A stretch of DNA of 64,000 bases from Streptomyces sp. NBC_01288 (GTDB lineage Bacteria; Actinomycetota; Actinomycetes; Streptomycetales; Streptomycetaceae): assembly GCF_035982055.1 (NCBI RefSeq), contig NZ_CP108427.1, positions 3,658,001-3,722,000 of the forward strand. The letters run 5' to 3'. Each line of letters starts with the position of its first letter. Positions within the stretch are counted from its first letter, which is position 1. Positions 24,760 to 33,757 of the stretch are shown here, piece by piece. The position numbers were made by a program, and so were the translations under genes. Below the pieces are notes generated by a model. That model made no database searches, was not told the origin of the DNA, and saw nothing but the letters and a program-made list of their open reading frames with translations.

Positions 24760-26877
24760 ATGACGACCGAGGCTGACTCCTTCCCCCGACGGCACGCCCG
24801 TACCCAGCGGTTCACGCTCGGCGCGCCGCGCGCGTTCACCGTGTCACCTGACGGTTCGCGGGTCGTGTTCCTGCGCTCCCCGTCCGGCACGGACCGGGCG
24901 AACGCGCTGTGGGTCCTCGATCCGGCGGCCGGCACCGAGCGCGTCGCGGCCGACCCGCGCGCCCTCCTCGGCGGCGCCTCGGAGCACCTCTCGCCCGCCG
25001 AGCGGGCCCGCCGCGAGCGCACCCGCGAGGGCGGTGCGGGGATCGTCGGCTACGCCACCGACAGCGAGGCCGAGTTGGCGTCTTTCGCCTTGTCAGGGCG
25101 GCTTTTCACGGCCGGGCTGCGGGACGGCACCGCGCGCGAACTCCCGGTACCGGGACCGGTGATCGACCCCCGCCCGGCCCCCGACGGACGGCACATCGCC
25201 TACGTCACCGGCGGCGCCCTGCGCGTCGTGGGAGCCGACGGCGACGGTGACCGGGCGCTCGCCGAGCCGGAGTCGGAGCAAGTCACCTACGGACTCGCCG
25301 AGTTCATCGCGGCCGAGGAGATGAGTCGTACGCGCGGCTTCTGGTGGTCGCCGGACTCGGACCGGCTGCTGGTCGCGCGCGCGGACGACACGCCCGTGCA
25401 GCGCTGGTGGATCGCCGACCCGGCCCACCCGGAGCGCGAGCCGCAGCGGGTCGCGTACCCGGCGGCGGGCACGGCCAACGCGGACGTACGGCTGTACGTG
25501 ATCGGGCTCGACGGGACGCGCACGGAGGTCGTCTGGGACCGGGCGCGGTACCCGTATCTGGCGCGAGTGCACTGGTCAGCGGCGGGTGCGCCGCTGCTGC
25601 TCGTGCAGGCCCGGGACCAGCGCAGCCAGCTGTTCCTCGCCGTGGAGCCCGACTCGGGGGCGACCCGGATGGTGCATGCCGACGAAGATCCAATTTGGCT
25701 TGATCTTTTCCCTGGCGTGCCGTGCTGGAGCCCTTCGGGACGGCTCGTGCGGATCGCCGACGAGGGCGGAGCGCGAGTGCTCGCGGTGGGTGAACGCCTG
25801 CTCACAGGGCCGCAGTTGCACGTTCGCGCGGTGCTGGACGTCTCCGACGACAACGTGCTGATCTCCGCGTCGGCGGGCGAGGACGCGCCGACCCCGGAGA
25901 CCGGCGAGGTGCACGTCTATCGCGTCAACGAACTCGGCCTGGAGCGCCTCTCACTGGAACCCGGCGTGCACTCGGCGGTACGCGCCGGGGGCGTGACCGT
26001 GCTGATCTCGGCGGTACCGGACCGGCCGGGCACCCAGGTCCGGGTGCTGCGCGGGAACAAGAAGACGGTGCCGATCGCATCGCACGCCGAAGATCCCGGT
26101 CTGTCCCCGCGCATCACGTTCACCGAGGGGGGCGCACGGCGCGTCCCGTGCGCCCTGCTTATGCCACGGGACTACAACGGGACCAGTCCCCTTCCGGTTC
26201 TGATGGACCCCTACGGCGGTCCGCACGGCCCGCGCGTGGTCGCAGCGCACAACGCGCACCTCACGTCACAGTGGTTCGCCGACCAGGGTTTCGCGGTGCT
26301 CGTCGCCGACGGCCGCGGCACCCCGGGCCGTTCACCGGCCTGGGAGAAGGCGGTCCACCGCGACTTCACCCTCTCCCTCGACGACCAGATCGACGCCCTC
26401 CAGGACCTCGCGAAGAGCCATCCCCTGGACCTCTCCCGAGTGGCCATTCGCGGCTGGTCGTACGGGGGTTGGCTCGCGGGACTCGCTGTACTCCGCCGCC
26501 CGGACGTCTTCCACGCGGGCATCGCGGGCGCCCCGGTCACCGACTGGCGGCTCTACGACACGCACTACACGGAGCGGTACCTCGGCGACCCGGCGAAGGA
26601 CCCGGAGTCGTACGCGAAGACAAGTCTGGTGACGGACGACGGACTGTCCTCCCCCGCCGACCCGCACCGCCCACTGATGGTCGTGCACGGCCTCGCCGAC
26701 GACAACGTGGTGGTCGCGCACACCCTGCGGCTGTCCTCCGCGCTGCTGGCCGCCGGCCACCCGCACGAGGTACTGCCACTGTCGGGCGTCACGCACATGA
26801 CGCCGCAGGAGCAGGTCGCGGAGAATCTCCTGCTGCTCCAAGTGGACTTCCTGAAGCGGGCGTTGGGGCTGGCCTAG
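24760..26877 (+). CDS. S9 family serine peptidase (dipeptidyl peptidase IV-like)
   Basis: A prolyl-oligopeptidase family enzyme of 705 residues. An N-terminal beta-propeller (about 1-440) precedes an alpha/beta-hydrolase domain. The catalytic Ser is in RGWSYGGWLAG, Asp in VVHGLADDNVV and His in LSGVTHM. The Glu pair region LAEFIAAEEMSRTRGFWWSPD matches the DPP4 substrate N-terminus-binding helix. No signal peptide is visible, so it is probably cytoplasmic. It could trim peptides imported by the three neighbouring peptide permeases (inference). The ATG at 24760 is preferred because the upstream frame lacks homology. A short AT-rich codon patch lies near 25684-25713. Confidence 0.92.
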   Translation: MTTEADSFPRRHARTQRFTLGAPRAFTVSPDGSRVVFLRSPSGTDRANALWVLDPAAGTERVAADPRALLGGASEHLSPAERARRERTREGGAGIVGYATDSEAELASFALSGRLFTAGLRDGTARELPVPGPVIDPRPAPDGRHIAYVTGGALRVVGADGDGDRALAEPESEQVTYGLAEFIAAEEMSRTRGFWWSPDSDRLLVARADDTPVQRWWIADPAHPEREPQRVAYPAAGTANADVRLYVIGLDGTRTEVVWDRARYPYLARVHWSAAGAPLLLVQARDQRSQLFLAVEPDSGATRMVHADEDPIWLDLFPGVPCWSPSGRLVRIADEGGARVLAVGERLLTGPQLHVRAVLDVSDDNVLISASAGEDAPTPETGEVHVYRVNELGLERLSLEPGVHSAVRAGGVTVLISAVPDRPGTQVRVLRGNKKTVPIASHAEDPGLSPRITFTEGGARRVPCALLMPRDYNGTSPLPVLMDPYGGPHGPRVVAAHNAHLTSQWFADQGFAVLVADGRGTPGRSPAWEKAVHRDFTLSLDDQIDALQDLAKSHPLDLSRVAIRGWSYGGWLAGLAVLRRPDVFHAGIAGAPVTDWRLYDTHYTERYLGDPAKDPESYAKTSLVTDDGLSSPADPHRPLMVVHGLADDNVVVAHTLRLSSALLAAGHPHEVLPLSGVTHMTPQEQVAENLLLLQVDFLKRALGLA

Positions 26878-26885
26878 GTACGGCA

Positions 26886-26919
26886 ACGGACCGGGGCGAC
26901 ATGGCGCGCCCCGGTCCGT
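26886..26919. terminator. Bidirectional-looking hairpin between the S9 peptidase and peptide permease operon 1
   Basis: A perfect 13-bp stem ACGGACCGGGGCG / CGCCCCGGTCCGT with an 8-base loop, followed by TT, lies 9 bp after the peptidase stop. It lies between convergent transcription units. Confidence 0.88.
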
Positions 26920-27027
26920 TTACGGCACCCGCACGGCCGTACGTCACTCAGGTTGACGTGTCCGTATATCGAGATCGGGTCGGCGGAGTTGCCTGTGTGT
27001 TAACGCGGTTGGTGCCTGTTTGTCCGG

Positions 27028-28131
27028 TTATTCCGCCCCCTGATCAAGATCGTCCGCCGGTTCCGCGGGGGTCGCGTCCTGCGGTACGACCGTCTTCTCC
27101 TCGGCGAAGTGACAGGCCGAGTCGTGTGCGGCGGGCCCGCTCGCGAGCCGGAACTCCGCGGGTACGGCGAGCAGCGGCACCTCCAGTGAGCAGCGCTCCT
27201 GTGCCTTCCAGCAGCGGGTGCGGAAGCGGCACCCGGAGGGGATGTTCGTCGGCGACGGCACGTCACCCGCGAGGATGATCCGCTCCCGGTGGTCCCGCGC
27301 GTCCGGGTCGGGCACGGGTACGGCGGAGAGCAGCGCCTGGGTGTACGGGTGCGTCGGGTGGTCGTAGATCTCCTCGTCCTTGCCGATCTCCACGATCCGG
27401 CCGAGGTACATGACCCCGACCCGGTCCGAGATGTGCCGGACGATCGACAGGTCGTGCGCGATGAAGATGTACGACAGGTCGAACTCGTCCTGGAGCCGGT
27501 CGAGGAGGTTGATGACCTGGGCCTGTACGGAGACGTCGAGCGCGGAGACGGGTTCGTCGGCGACGATCACCTCGGGGCGCAGCGCCAACCCCCTTGCGAT
27601 GCCGATGCGTTGGCGCTGGCCGCCGGAGAACTGGTGCGGATACCGGTTGATGTACTCGGGGTTGAGCCCGACCACGTCCAGCAGATCCTGAACCCGCTTG
27701 CGCCGGTCGCCCTTCGGTGCCACCTCGGGGTGGATCTCGTACGGCTCCCCGATGATGTCGCCCACCGTCATACGGGGGTTGAGGGAGGTGTACGGGTCCT
27801 GGAACACCATCTGGATGTTGCGCCGGGCGGCCTTCAGGGCGCGGCCGGACATCTTGCTGATGTCCTCGCCCTTGAACTTGATCGACCCTTCGGTCGGCCG
27901 CTCAAGGTTGACCAGCATCTTGGCGACGGTCGACTTGCCGCAGCCGGACTCCCCGACGATGCCGAGGGTCTCTCCCCTGTTGAGCGTGAAGTCCACACCG
28001 TCGACGGCCTTGACGGCACCGACCTGCTTCTTGAAGAGGATGCCCTGGGTCAGGGGGTAGTGCTTGACGAGTCCGGTCACTTCAAGGATCGGCTCAACTG
28101 TTGATCCTGTTACGGCTGTCGACTCAACCAT
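27028..28131 (-). CDS. Operon 1 oligopeptide/dipeptide ABC importer ATPase F
   Basis: A 367-residue OppF/DppF-type ATPase that energises peptide uptake. Walker A is GIVGESGCGKST, the signature FSGGQRQRIGIARGLAL, and Walker B VIVADEPVSALDVS. The C-terminal oligo_HPY region contains VPSPTNIPSGCRFRTRCWKA. Start ATG 28131 overlaps the end of the D subunit by 8 bp. It is the last gene of the operon SBP-B-C-D-F. Confidence 0.93.
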   Translation of the reverse strand: MVESTAVTGSTVEPILEVTGLVKHYPLTQGILFKKQVGAVKAVDGVDFTLNRGETLGIVGESGCGKSTVAKMLVNLERPTEGSIKFKGEDISKMSGRALKAARRNIQMVFQDPYTSLNPRMTVGDIIGEPYEIHPEVAPKGDRRKRVQDLLDVVGLNPEYINRYPHQFSGGQRQRIGIARGLALRPEVIVADEPVSALDVSVQAQVINLLDRLQDEFDLSYIFIAHDLSIVRHISDRVGVMYLGRIVEIGKDEEIYDHPTHPYTQALLSAVPVPDPDARDHRERIILAGDVPSPTNIPSGCRFRTRCWKAQERCSLEVPLLAVPAEFRLASGPAAHDSACHFAEEKTVVPQDATPAEPADDLDQGAE

Positions 28132-29098
28132 TGAGGCACTCCCTCCAGAAGTGGCAGGCGCTGCCCCGGTGTTGATCCACCTCGTACAGCTCGGGTTCGT
28201 CGGTCCGGCACACGTCCTGGGCCATCGGACAACGGGGGTTGAAGGCGCAGCCGGGCGGGATGTGCATGAGGTTCGGCGGCAGGCCCTTGATGGCGTAGAG
28301 CTCCTGGCCCTTCTGGTCCAGGCGCGGGATGGAGTCCAACAGGCCGCGCGTGTACGGGTGGGCCGGGGACTTGTAGATGTCGTGAACGGGGGCCGACTCG
28401 ACGATCCGGCCCGCGTACATCACGGCGATCTTGTCGGCGACGTCGGCGACGACTCCGAGGTCGTGGGTGATGAGGATGAGCCCCATGTGCAGTTCGCGCT
28501 GCAACTCGGCGAGCAGGTCCATGACTTGGGCCTGGACGGTGACGTCGAGGGCGGTGGTGGGTTCGTCGGCGATGATGAGCGCGGGCTCCAGAGCTAGCGC
28601 CATGGCGATCATGATGCGCTGGCGCATACCGCCGGAGAACTGGTGCGGGTAGTCGCGCACGCGCTGAGCCGCACCCGGGATCCGCACCCGGTCCATCAGC
28701 TCAACGGCCTTGGTCCGCGCGTCCTTTCGGGACATTCCCCGGTGCACGATGAACATCTCGCCGAGCTGATCGCCCACGGAGAGCACGGGGTTGAGCGAGG
28801 AGAGCGCGTCCTGGAAGATCATCGCCATCTCGGCACCGCGGACCTTGCGCCGCTCTTCTTCCTTGAACTTCAGCAGATCCTTTCCGCGGAAGAGAATCTC
28901 CCCGCCGGTGATCTTCCCCGGCGGCGCATCGAGGATCCCCATCACGGCCTGCGCGGTCACGGACTTCCCGGACCCCGACTCCCCCAGCACGGCCAGGGTC
29001 TCCCCCTCGTCCACGCTGTAGTTGACCCCGTTGACGGCCTTGGCGACCCCGTCCCTGGTCCTGAACTCCACATGCAGATCCCGCACTTCGAGCAGCAT
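28124..29098 (-). CDS. Operon 1 oligopeptide/dipeptide ABC importer ATPase D
   Basis: A 324-residue OppD/DppD-type ATPase. Walker A is LGESGSGKSVTAQAV, the signature FSGGMRQRIMIAMALAL, Walker B LIIADEPTTALDVT, and the tail carries GCAFNPRCPMAQDVC with conserved cysteines. The ATG at 29098 has AGGTGA eight bases ahead. A GTG four codons upstream (29110) is the alternative. Upstream, unusually, 617 bp of decayed repeats separate it from the permease C gene. Confidence 0.92.
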   Translation of the reverse strand: MLLEVRDLHVEFRTRDGVAKAVNGVNYSVDEGETLAVLGESGSGKSVTAQAVMGILDAPPGKITGGEILFRGKDLLKFKEEERRKVRGAEMAMIFQDALSSLNPVLSVGDQLGEMFIVHRGMSRKDARTKAVELMDRVRIPGAAQRVRDYPHQFSGGMRQRIMIAMALALEPALIIADEPTTALDVTVQAQVMDLLAELQRELHMGLILITHDLGVVADVADKIAVMYAGRIVESAPVHDIYKSPAHPYTRGLLDSIPRLDQKGQELYAIKGLPPNLMHIPPGCAFNPRCPMAQDVCRTDEPELYEVDQHRGSACHFWRECLNG

Positions 29099-29104
29099 GA
29101 CGCC

Positions 29105-29715
29105 GGTCACCTCACCTTCGGATCGAGGGCGCCGCGGGTCGCGTCGCCGAGCGTGCTGGACACGGGCGTAGGGGTCACGGGCGCTCCCGCGAGACACCGG
29201 GCGGACGGGACGGACGGCGCGCCCGCGTCGACGGCTCGTACCCGCCTCCCGGCAAGGGCCCAGCACCCTGGCCCACACGGCTTCGACACCATCACGCCGT
29301 CACCTTCGACTCCGGATCGAGGGCGCCGTACACCGGATCGCCGAGCAGGAAGAACGCGGACACGACGGCCCGTCGACGCAGCCGAGGCGTACCAGGCAGA
29401 CGGCGCACCCGCTTCCACCGCCCGCACCCCGGCAGGGGCCCGGGGCCCCCGAACCGGACCGCTCAGCTCCAGCACCGTCACGCCCTCACCCCGGCTCCGC
29501 GCCGCCGAGCAGGAAGGGTGTCCCGGTCGCCGGTCGCTCGCCCGTCGGCCAGGTCGCCGGGGCTGCGCAGCGGCCTCTCCGCGACCCCGAGCCCGCCGCG
29601 TACGAGGGACGGCGGTGCCGTGACCGCCCGCCCGCCGCGCGGCCGGTGTCGGACGCGCAGGGCGGCCGTCCCACCCCGCAACTCCCGTCGCGCACACCGC
29701 ACTTGAAGCGCCACC
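29105..29715 (-). pseudogene. Three decayed copies of the permease-C end / ATPase-D start junction inside operon 1
   Basis: This gap between the real permease C stop (29722) and the real ATPase D start (29098) holds repeated junction modules on the minus strand. Each resembles the end of the permease gene followed by a new start like that of the ATPase gene. Permease-like ends are LGDATRGALDPKVR-stop (29107-29150), LGDPVYGALDPE (about 29310-29350) and a poorer FLLGGAEPG-stop (about 29486-29512), compared with the true LGDAVRDALDPKLR-stop. Start-like pieces beginning GTGACGGTG or GTGATGGTG follow. Between modules, blocks recur with ALAGRRVRAVDAGAPS versus APAGVRAVEAGAPS. A 196-codon frame runs through (29697-29107) but its Arg/Pro-rich product matches nothing, and I read the region as collapsed duplicates. 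Confidence 0.6.
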
Positions 29716-29721
29716 GTGCCG

Positions 29722-30702
29722 TCACCTCAGCTTCGGGTCGAGGGCGTCGCGTACCGCGTCGCCGAGCATGATGAACGCGAGGACGGTGATCGCCAGGGCG
29801 CCGGCGGGCCAGAGGAGCATGTGGGGGGCGTTGCGGATGTACTGGGACGCGGCCGAGATGTCGATGCCCCAGCTGACCGTGGGGGGCTTCAGGCCCACCC
29901 CGAGGTACGACAGGGTCGCCTCCAGCGAGATGTAGGTGCCCAGGGCGATCGTGGCGACGACGATCACCGGGGCGACCGCGTTCGGGGTGATGTGGCGTAG
30001 CAGGAGGCGGGAGTTGGAGGCGCCGAGGGCCCGCGCGGCCTGGACGTAGTCGTTCTGTTTGGCGGTGATGACCGAGCCCCGGGCGATGCGGGAGATCTGC
30101 GGCCAGCCGAGCAGGACCATGAAGCCGATGACCGGCCAGACCGTGTTGCTCGTCACCACGGACAGGAGCACAAGGCCGCCCAGGACCACCGGGATCGCGA
30201 AGAAGATGTCCGTGACCCGGGACAGGATCGAGTCCCAGACCCCGCCGAAGAAGCCGGCCAGGCCGCCCAACACCGATCCGAAGAACGCCACCCCCAGCGT
30301 GGCGAGCACGCCCACCGTCACCGACGTACGGGTCCCGTAGACCGTGCGCGTGTAGACGTCGCAGCCCTGGCCGTCGTAGCCGAAGGGGTGGCCCGGCTGG
30401 GAGCCCTCCTGGGCCTTGGCGAGGTCGCACTTGAGGGGGTTGCCCGAGGCGATCAGGGAGGGCCAGAGGGAGATGACCACCAGGAAGAGGATGACGAGCG
30501 CGGAGATGATGAAGACGGGGTTGCGGCGCAGGTCGCGCCAGGCGTCGGACCAGAGGGAACGGGGTTTGCCGGCGGGGCCTGTTCCTTCTGGCCCTCCGGG
30601 TGTCTTCTCCAGGGTTTCCGCCTCGCTCGTCGCGAGGTCCATCGGGCCGCCCATGCCGGTGCCGGCGATGGCGCGCTCCGGTTCGAACGGCTGCTCAGGC
30701 AT
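29722..30702 (-). CDS. Operon 1 peptide ABC importer permease C
   Basis: A 326-residue OppC/DppC-type permease. A ~55-residue cytoplasmic N-terminus precedes the first helix (FIISALVILFLVVISLWP). The external loop has HPFGYDGQGCDVYTRTVYGTR. The binding-protein-dependent transport loop is ARALGASNSRLLLRHITPN (EAA motif). The protein ends LGDAVRDALDPKLR. The ATG overlaps the end of permease B by 8 bp. It forms a heterodimeric channel with B. Confidence 0.94.
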   Translation of the reverse strand: MPEQPFEPERAIAGTGMGGPMDLATSEAETLEKTPGGPEGTGPAGKPRSLWSDAWRDLRRNPVFIISALVILFLVVISLWPSLIASGNPLKCDLAKAQEGSQPGHPFGYDGQGCDVYTRTVYGTRTSVTVGVLATLGVAFFGSVLGGLAGFFGGVWDSILSRVTDIFFAIPVVLGGLVLLSVVTSNTVWPVIGFMVLLGWPQISRIARGSVITAKQNDYVQAARALGASNSRLLLRHITPNAVAPVIVVATIALGTYISLEATLSYLGVGLKPPTVSWGIDISAASQYIRNAPHMLLWPAGALAITVLAFIMLGDAVRDALDPKLR

Positions 30703-31618
30703 AGCGGATCCTCGGGTCGAGTACGGCGTAGAGGAGGTCGACGAGAAGATTCGCGACCAGGAAGACCAGGACGAGGACGGTCACGAAGCCGACCACGGTC
30801 TGCGTGTTCTGGCGCACGATCCCCTGGTAGAGCTGGAAGCCGACGCCGTGGATGTTGAAGATCCGCTCGGTGACGATCGCACCGCCCATCAGGGCCCCGA
30901 TGTCGGTGCCGATGAAGGTGACCACGGGGATGAGGGAGTTGCGGAGAAGGTGGCGGACGATCACCCGGCGTCTCGGCAGGCCCTTCGCGACGGCCGTACG
31001 GACGTAGTCGGAGCGCCGGTTCTCCGCGATGGACGTCCGGGTCAGCCGGGTCACGTACGCGAGGGAGACCGAGGCCAACACCAGCCCGGGGACGATCAGT
31101 TCGCTGAAGGTCGCCTCCGGTGAGACGGACGGTTTGATCCAGCCCCATTCGACGCCGAGGAGCAGTTGCAGCAGCAAGCCGGTGACGAAGGTCGGGATGG
31201 AGATGACGACGAGGGTGAGCAGCAGCACGCCGGTGTCGATCGGCCGGCCGCGCTTGAGGCCGGTGATCACGCCGAGCGCGATGCCGACGACGACCTCGAT
31301 GACGATCGCCACCAGGGTCAGCCGGATGGTGACCGGGAACGCGGTCGCCATCAGCTCGGTGACCTTCTGGCCGTTGAACGCCGTCCCGAAGTCACCGGTG
31401 AAGACGTTCCCCATGTAGGTCAGGTACTGCTGCCACACGGGCTTGTCGAGGCCGAACTCCCGCTTCAGCTGGGCGGCCGTCGCCGGGTCGCACTGCCGGT
31501 CGCCGCACAGGCCCGCGATGGGGTCGCCCATCACGTTCACCATCAGGAAGATCAACAGTGTGGCGCCGATGAAGACCGGGATCATCTGTAGCAGACGCCG
31601 GATTACGTACCGTCCCAT
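30695..31618 (-). CDS. Operon 1 peptide ABC importer permease B
   Basis: A 307-residue OppB/DppB-type permease: MGRYVIRRLLQMIPVFIGAT start, six helices, a large external loop with CGDRQCDPATAAQLKREFGLD, and the EAA loop YVRTAVAKGLPRRRVIVRHLL. It ends with DLLYAVLDPRIRYA. It follows the binding-protein gene by 54 bp that contain a strong hairpin. Confidence 0.94.
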   Translation of the reverse strand: MGRYVIRRLLQMIPVFIGATLLIFLMVNVMGDPIAGLCGDRQCDPATAAQLKREFGLDKPVWQQYLTYMGNVFTGDFGTAFNGQKVTELMATAFPVTIRLTLVAIVIEVVVGIALGVITGLKRGRPIDTGVLLLTLVVISIPTFVTGLLLQLLLGVEWGWIKPSVSPEATFSELIVPGLVLASVSLAYVTRLTRTSIAENRRSDYVRTAVAKGLPRRRVIVRHLLRNSLIPVVTFIGTDIGALMGGAIVTERIFNIHGVGFQLYQGIVRQNTQTVVGFVTVLVLVFLVANLLVDLLYAVLDPRIRYA

Positions 31619-31636
31619 GGGGGCTCCGGGGATCGT

Positions 31637-31664
31637 GGGGGCGGGCGCTCGTGAACCCGCCCCC
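31637..31664 (-). terminator. Hairpin after the operon 1 binding-protein gene
   Basis: GGGGGCGGG pairs perfectly with CCCGCCCCC across a 10-base loop, between the SBP stop (31673) and permease B. It is probably a partial terminator or 3' stabiliser that raises SBP mRNA relative to the downstream genes. Confidence 0.75.
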
Positions 31665-31672
31665 GGTGCGGC

Positions 31673-33310
31673 TCAGCTGACCTTGATCTCGTTGTAGACG
31701 GGGACGCTGAACGGGTTCAGAGCCACGTTGGAGAGCCGGTCGGAGTAGCCCGCGCTGCCGTTCTGGTACCAGAGCGGGATGGCGGCCATGTTGTCCCGGA
31801 CGACGCCCTCGGCCTGCTGGAAGAGCTTGATCGCCTTGCTCGTGTCCGTCTCCGCGTTGGCCTGGTTCACGAGCTTGTCGAAGTCCTTGTTGGACCACAG
31901 GCCGTCGTTGGAGGAGGCCTTGGTGTAGTACAGCGGCTGAAGGAAGTTCTGGATGAGCGGGTAGTCCATCTGCCACCCGGCGCGGAACGGCCCGGTCATC
32001 TTGTGCTGGCCGATCTGGTTCCTGAAGTCGGCGAAGGTGCCGACCGGGTTGCCGACGCACGCCTTGTCGTTGCCGAGCGCGTTGTTGATGGAGTTGCACA
32101 CCGCGTCCACCCACTCCTTGTGCGAGCCCGTGTCCGCGTTGTACGTGATCTTGACCTGGCCGCCGGGGATGCCGCCGCCCTCCTGGACGAGCTTCTTCGC
32201 CTCGGTGGGGTTGTACTTGCAGGCGTCCCCGCACAGCCCGTCCTGGAAGCCGCCCTCGGTGCCGAGCACCGGTGAGGTCCAGTCGGTGGCCGGGGTGCGG
32301 GTCTTCTGGAAGATCGTGTTGGTGATCTGGTCCCGGTTGATCGCCATGGACAGGCCCGTGCGGACCTTCTCGGAGCCGCTCTTGTTCCAGTTCTTGTCGT
32401 AGTACGGGAACGCGAGGGTCTGGATGATGCCTGCGGGCGTGTTGATGTACCGGCCGCCGAGGTCGCTCTTGACGTTCTTGAGCTGCGAGGCGGGGATGTC
32501 GTCGACGAGGTCGAGGTTGCCGGCCATCAGGTCGGTGTAGGCGGTGTTGTTGTCGGTGTAGACCTTGAGGGTCACGCCACCGTTCTGCGCCTTGTCCGTC
32601 CCGGTGTACCCGTCCCACTTCTTGAGCTGCATCTGCGAGCCCTTGGTGTACGACGAGATGGTGTACGGCCCGTTCCCGACCGGCTTCTTCAGCCAGGCCG
32701 CGTGGTCCGAGAAGAACGTCGACGGCAGCGGCGAGTAGGCCGCGTAGCCGAGGGTGTCCGGGAAGGTCGAGAACTTCTGGGTGAGCTTGATGGTGAAGGT
32801 GTCCGTGCCGGTCACCTTGAGCCCGGTGAGGGTGGTGGCGCTCTGCGAGCCGCTGTCGGGGTGGACCTTGTCGTAGCCGTCGATGTACCCGAAGAAGTAC
32901 GCGTTCTTCTGGTTGTTCTTCAGGCTCGCCCCGTAGTTCCACGCGTCCACGAACGACTTCGCGGTGACGGCCTCGCCGTTGCTGAACTTCCAGCCGCTCT
33001 TGACGGTGACCGTGAAGTTCTGCGAGTCCGTGGTCTCGATCTTGTCGGCGAGCATGTCCTCGGCCTTGCCGGACTTCGGGTCGTACCGCTTCAGCCCGCG
33101 GAAGACCATGTCGAGGACCTTGCCGCCCTGCACCTCGTTGGTGTTGGCCGGCTCCAACGGGTTCTGCGGGTCACCCCAGGAGGCGCTGAGCACCGCGCTG
33201 CCGTCACCACCGCCGCCGCCGCTACTGCTGTCGCCGCCCCCACAGGCGGTCGCCGCGAGGGCTACCGCCGCCGCGCAAGCGGCCCATTTGGCGTGCGTGG
33301 CTCCACGCAT
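31673..33310 (-). CDS. Operon 1 extracellular peptide-binding lipoprotein
   Basis: A family-5 solute-binding protein of 545 residues. The signal is MRGATHAKWAACAAAVALAA with lipobox ATAC (lipidated Cys23) and a Gly/Ser tether. The family core is present: DMVFRGLKRYDPKSGKAEDM, FTVTVKSGWKFSNGEAVTAK, NGPYTISSYTKGSQM and a C-terminal AIPLWYQNGSAGYSD. It captures oligopeptides outside the membrane and passes them to the B/C channel. GGAGG precedes the ATG. It is first in its operon, divergent from operon 2. Confidence 0.94.
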   Translation of the reverse strand: MRGATHAKWAACAAAVALAATACGGGDSSSGGGGGDGSAVLSASWGDPQNPLEPANTNEVQGGKVLDMVFRGLKRYDPKSGKAEDMLADKIETTDSQNFTVTVKSGWKFSNGEAVTAKSFVDAWNYGASLKNNQKNAYFFGYIDGYDKVHPDSGSQSATTLTGLKVTGTDTFTIKLTQKFSTFPDTLGYAAYSPLPSTFFSDHAAWLKKPVGNGPYTISSYTKGSQMQLKKWDGYTGTDKAQNGGVTLKVYTDNNTAYTDLMAGNLDLVDDIPASQLKNVKSDLGGRYINTPAGIIQTLAFPYYDKNWNKSGSEKVRTGLSMAINRDQITNTIFQKTRTPATDWTSPVLGTEGGFQDGLCGDACKYNPTEAKKLVQEGGGIPGGQVKITYNADTGSHKEWVDAVCNSINNALGNDKACVGNPVGTFADFRNQIGQHKMTGPFRAGWQMDYPLIQNFLQPLYYTKASSNDGLWSNKDFDKLVNQANAETDTSKAIKLFQQAEGVVRDNMAAIPLWYQNGSAGYSDRLSNVALNPFSVPVYNEIKVS

Positions 33311-33757
33311 CGAGTGCCTCCTCAGGAAAGCCGATCCATGCCGATCCGTTACCGGTCAATATCGACTGAAAAGGTGCACATCGCCTGCGGGCCCACCCTT
33401 TCGAGGGACCCTGACGTCCGTTCAGAGGATCTTCGGTGTAGCGCACAATGGATCACCGCGAAGCGATGCGGAACCGTTGGATTGTGACGCCCCGGTGTAC
33501 GCATTCCGATACAGAGGCGTCCGCATAACGAACTCATTGCCCGTTTAGCGCAGTTGGCCCGATATAAAGCACGGATCGATCACGGCATGCTACCCGCGTA
33601 GCTACGGACTGACCAAGAGGGAGTAAAGAAGGTAAAGAGAAACCCAAGTCGGTCCAGATTTTATTGACCTTGCATGAATTGCGTTGAAAAAGTCCGGCGT
33701 AGCCCGTAGGGGAGTGCCCTGCGGAGTCTCATCAGACCCCCTTGGGCCAGGAGCAGC
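33311..33757. promoter_or_regulatory. Divergent promoter region between peptide permease operons 1 and 2
   Basis: These 447 bp contain no convincing gene and are AT-richer than neighbours, notably 33340-33380 and 33540-33690. For the rightward operon, TTGAAA (33684-33689), a 17-bp spacer and TAGGGG (33707-33712) make a possible promoter ending 45 bp before the start codon. For the leftward operon no clear pair of boxes was found. Confidence 0.45.

Noticed and set aside
29107..29697. 196-codon frame between permease C and ATPase D as a real gene
   Set aside because: Its Arg/Gly/Pro-rich sequence matches no family and its ends are permease-tail repeats; I treat it as decayed junctions, while noting that translation has not been excluded.
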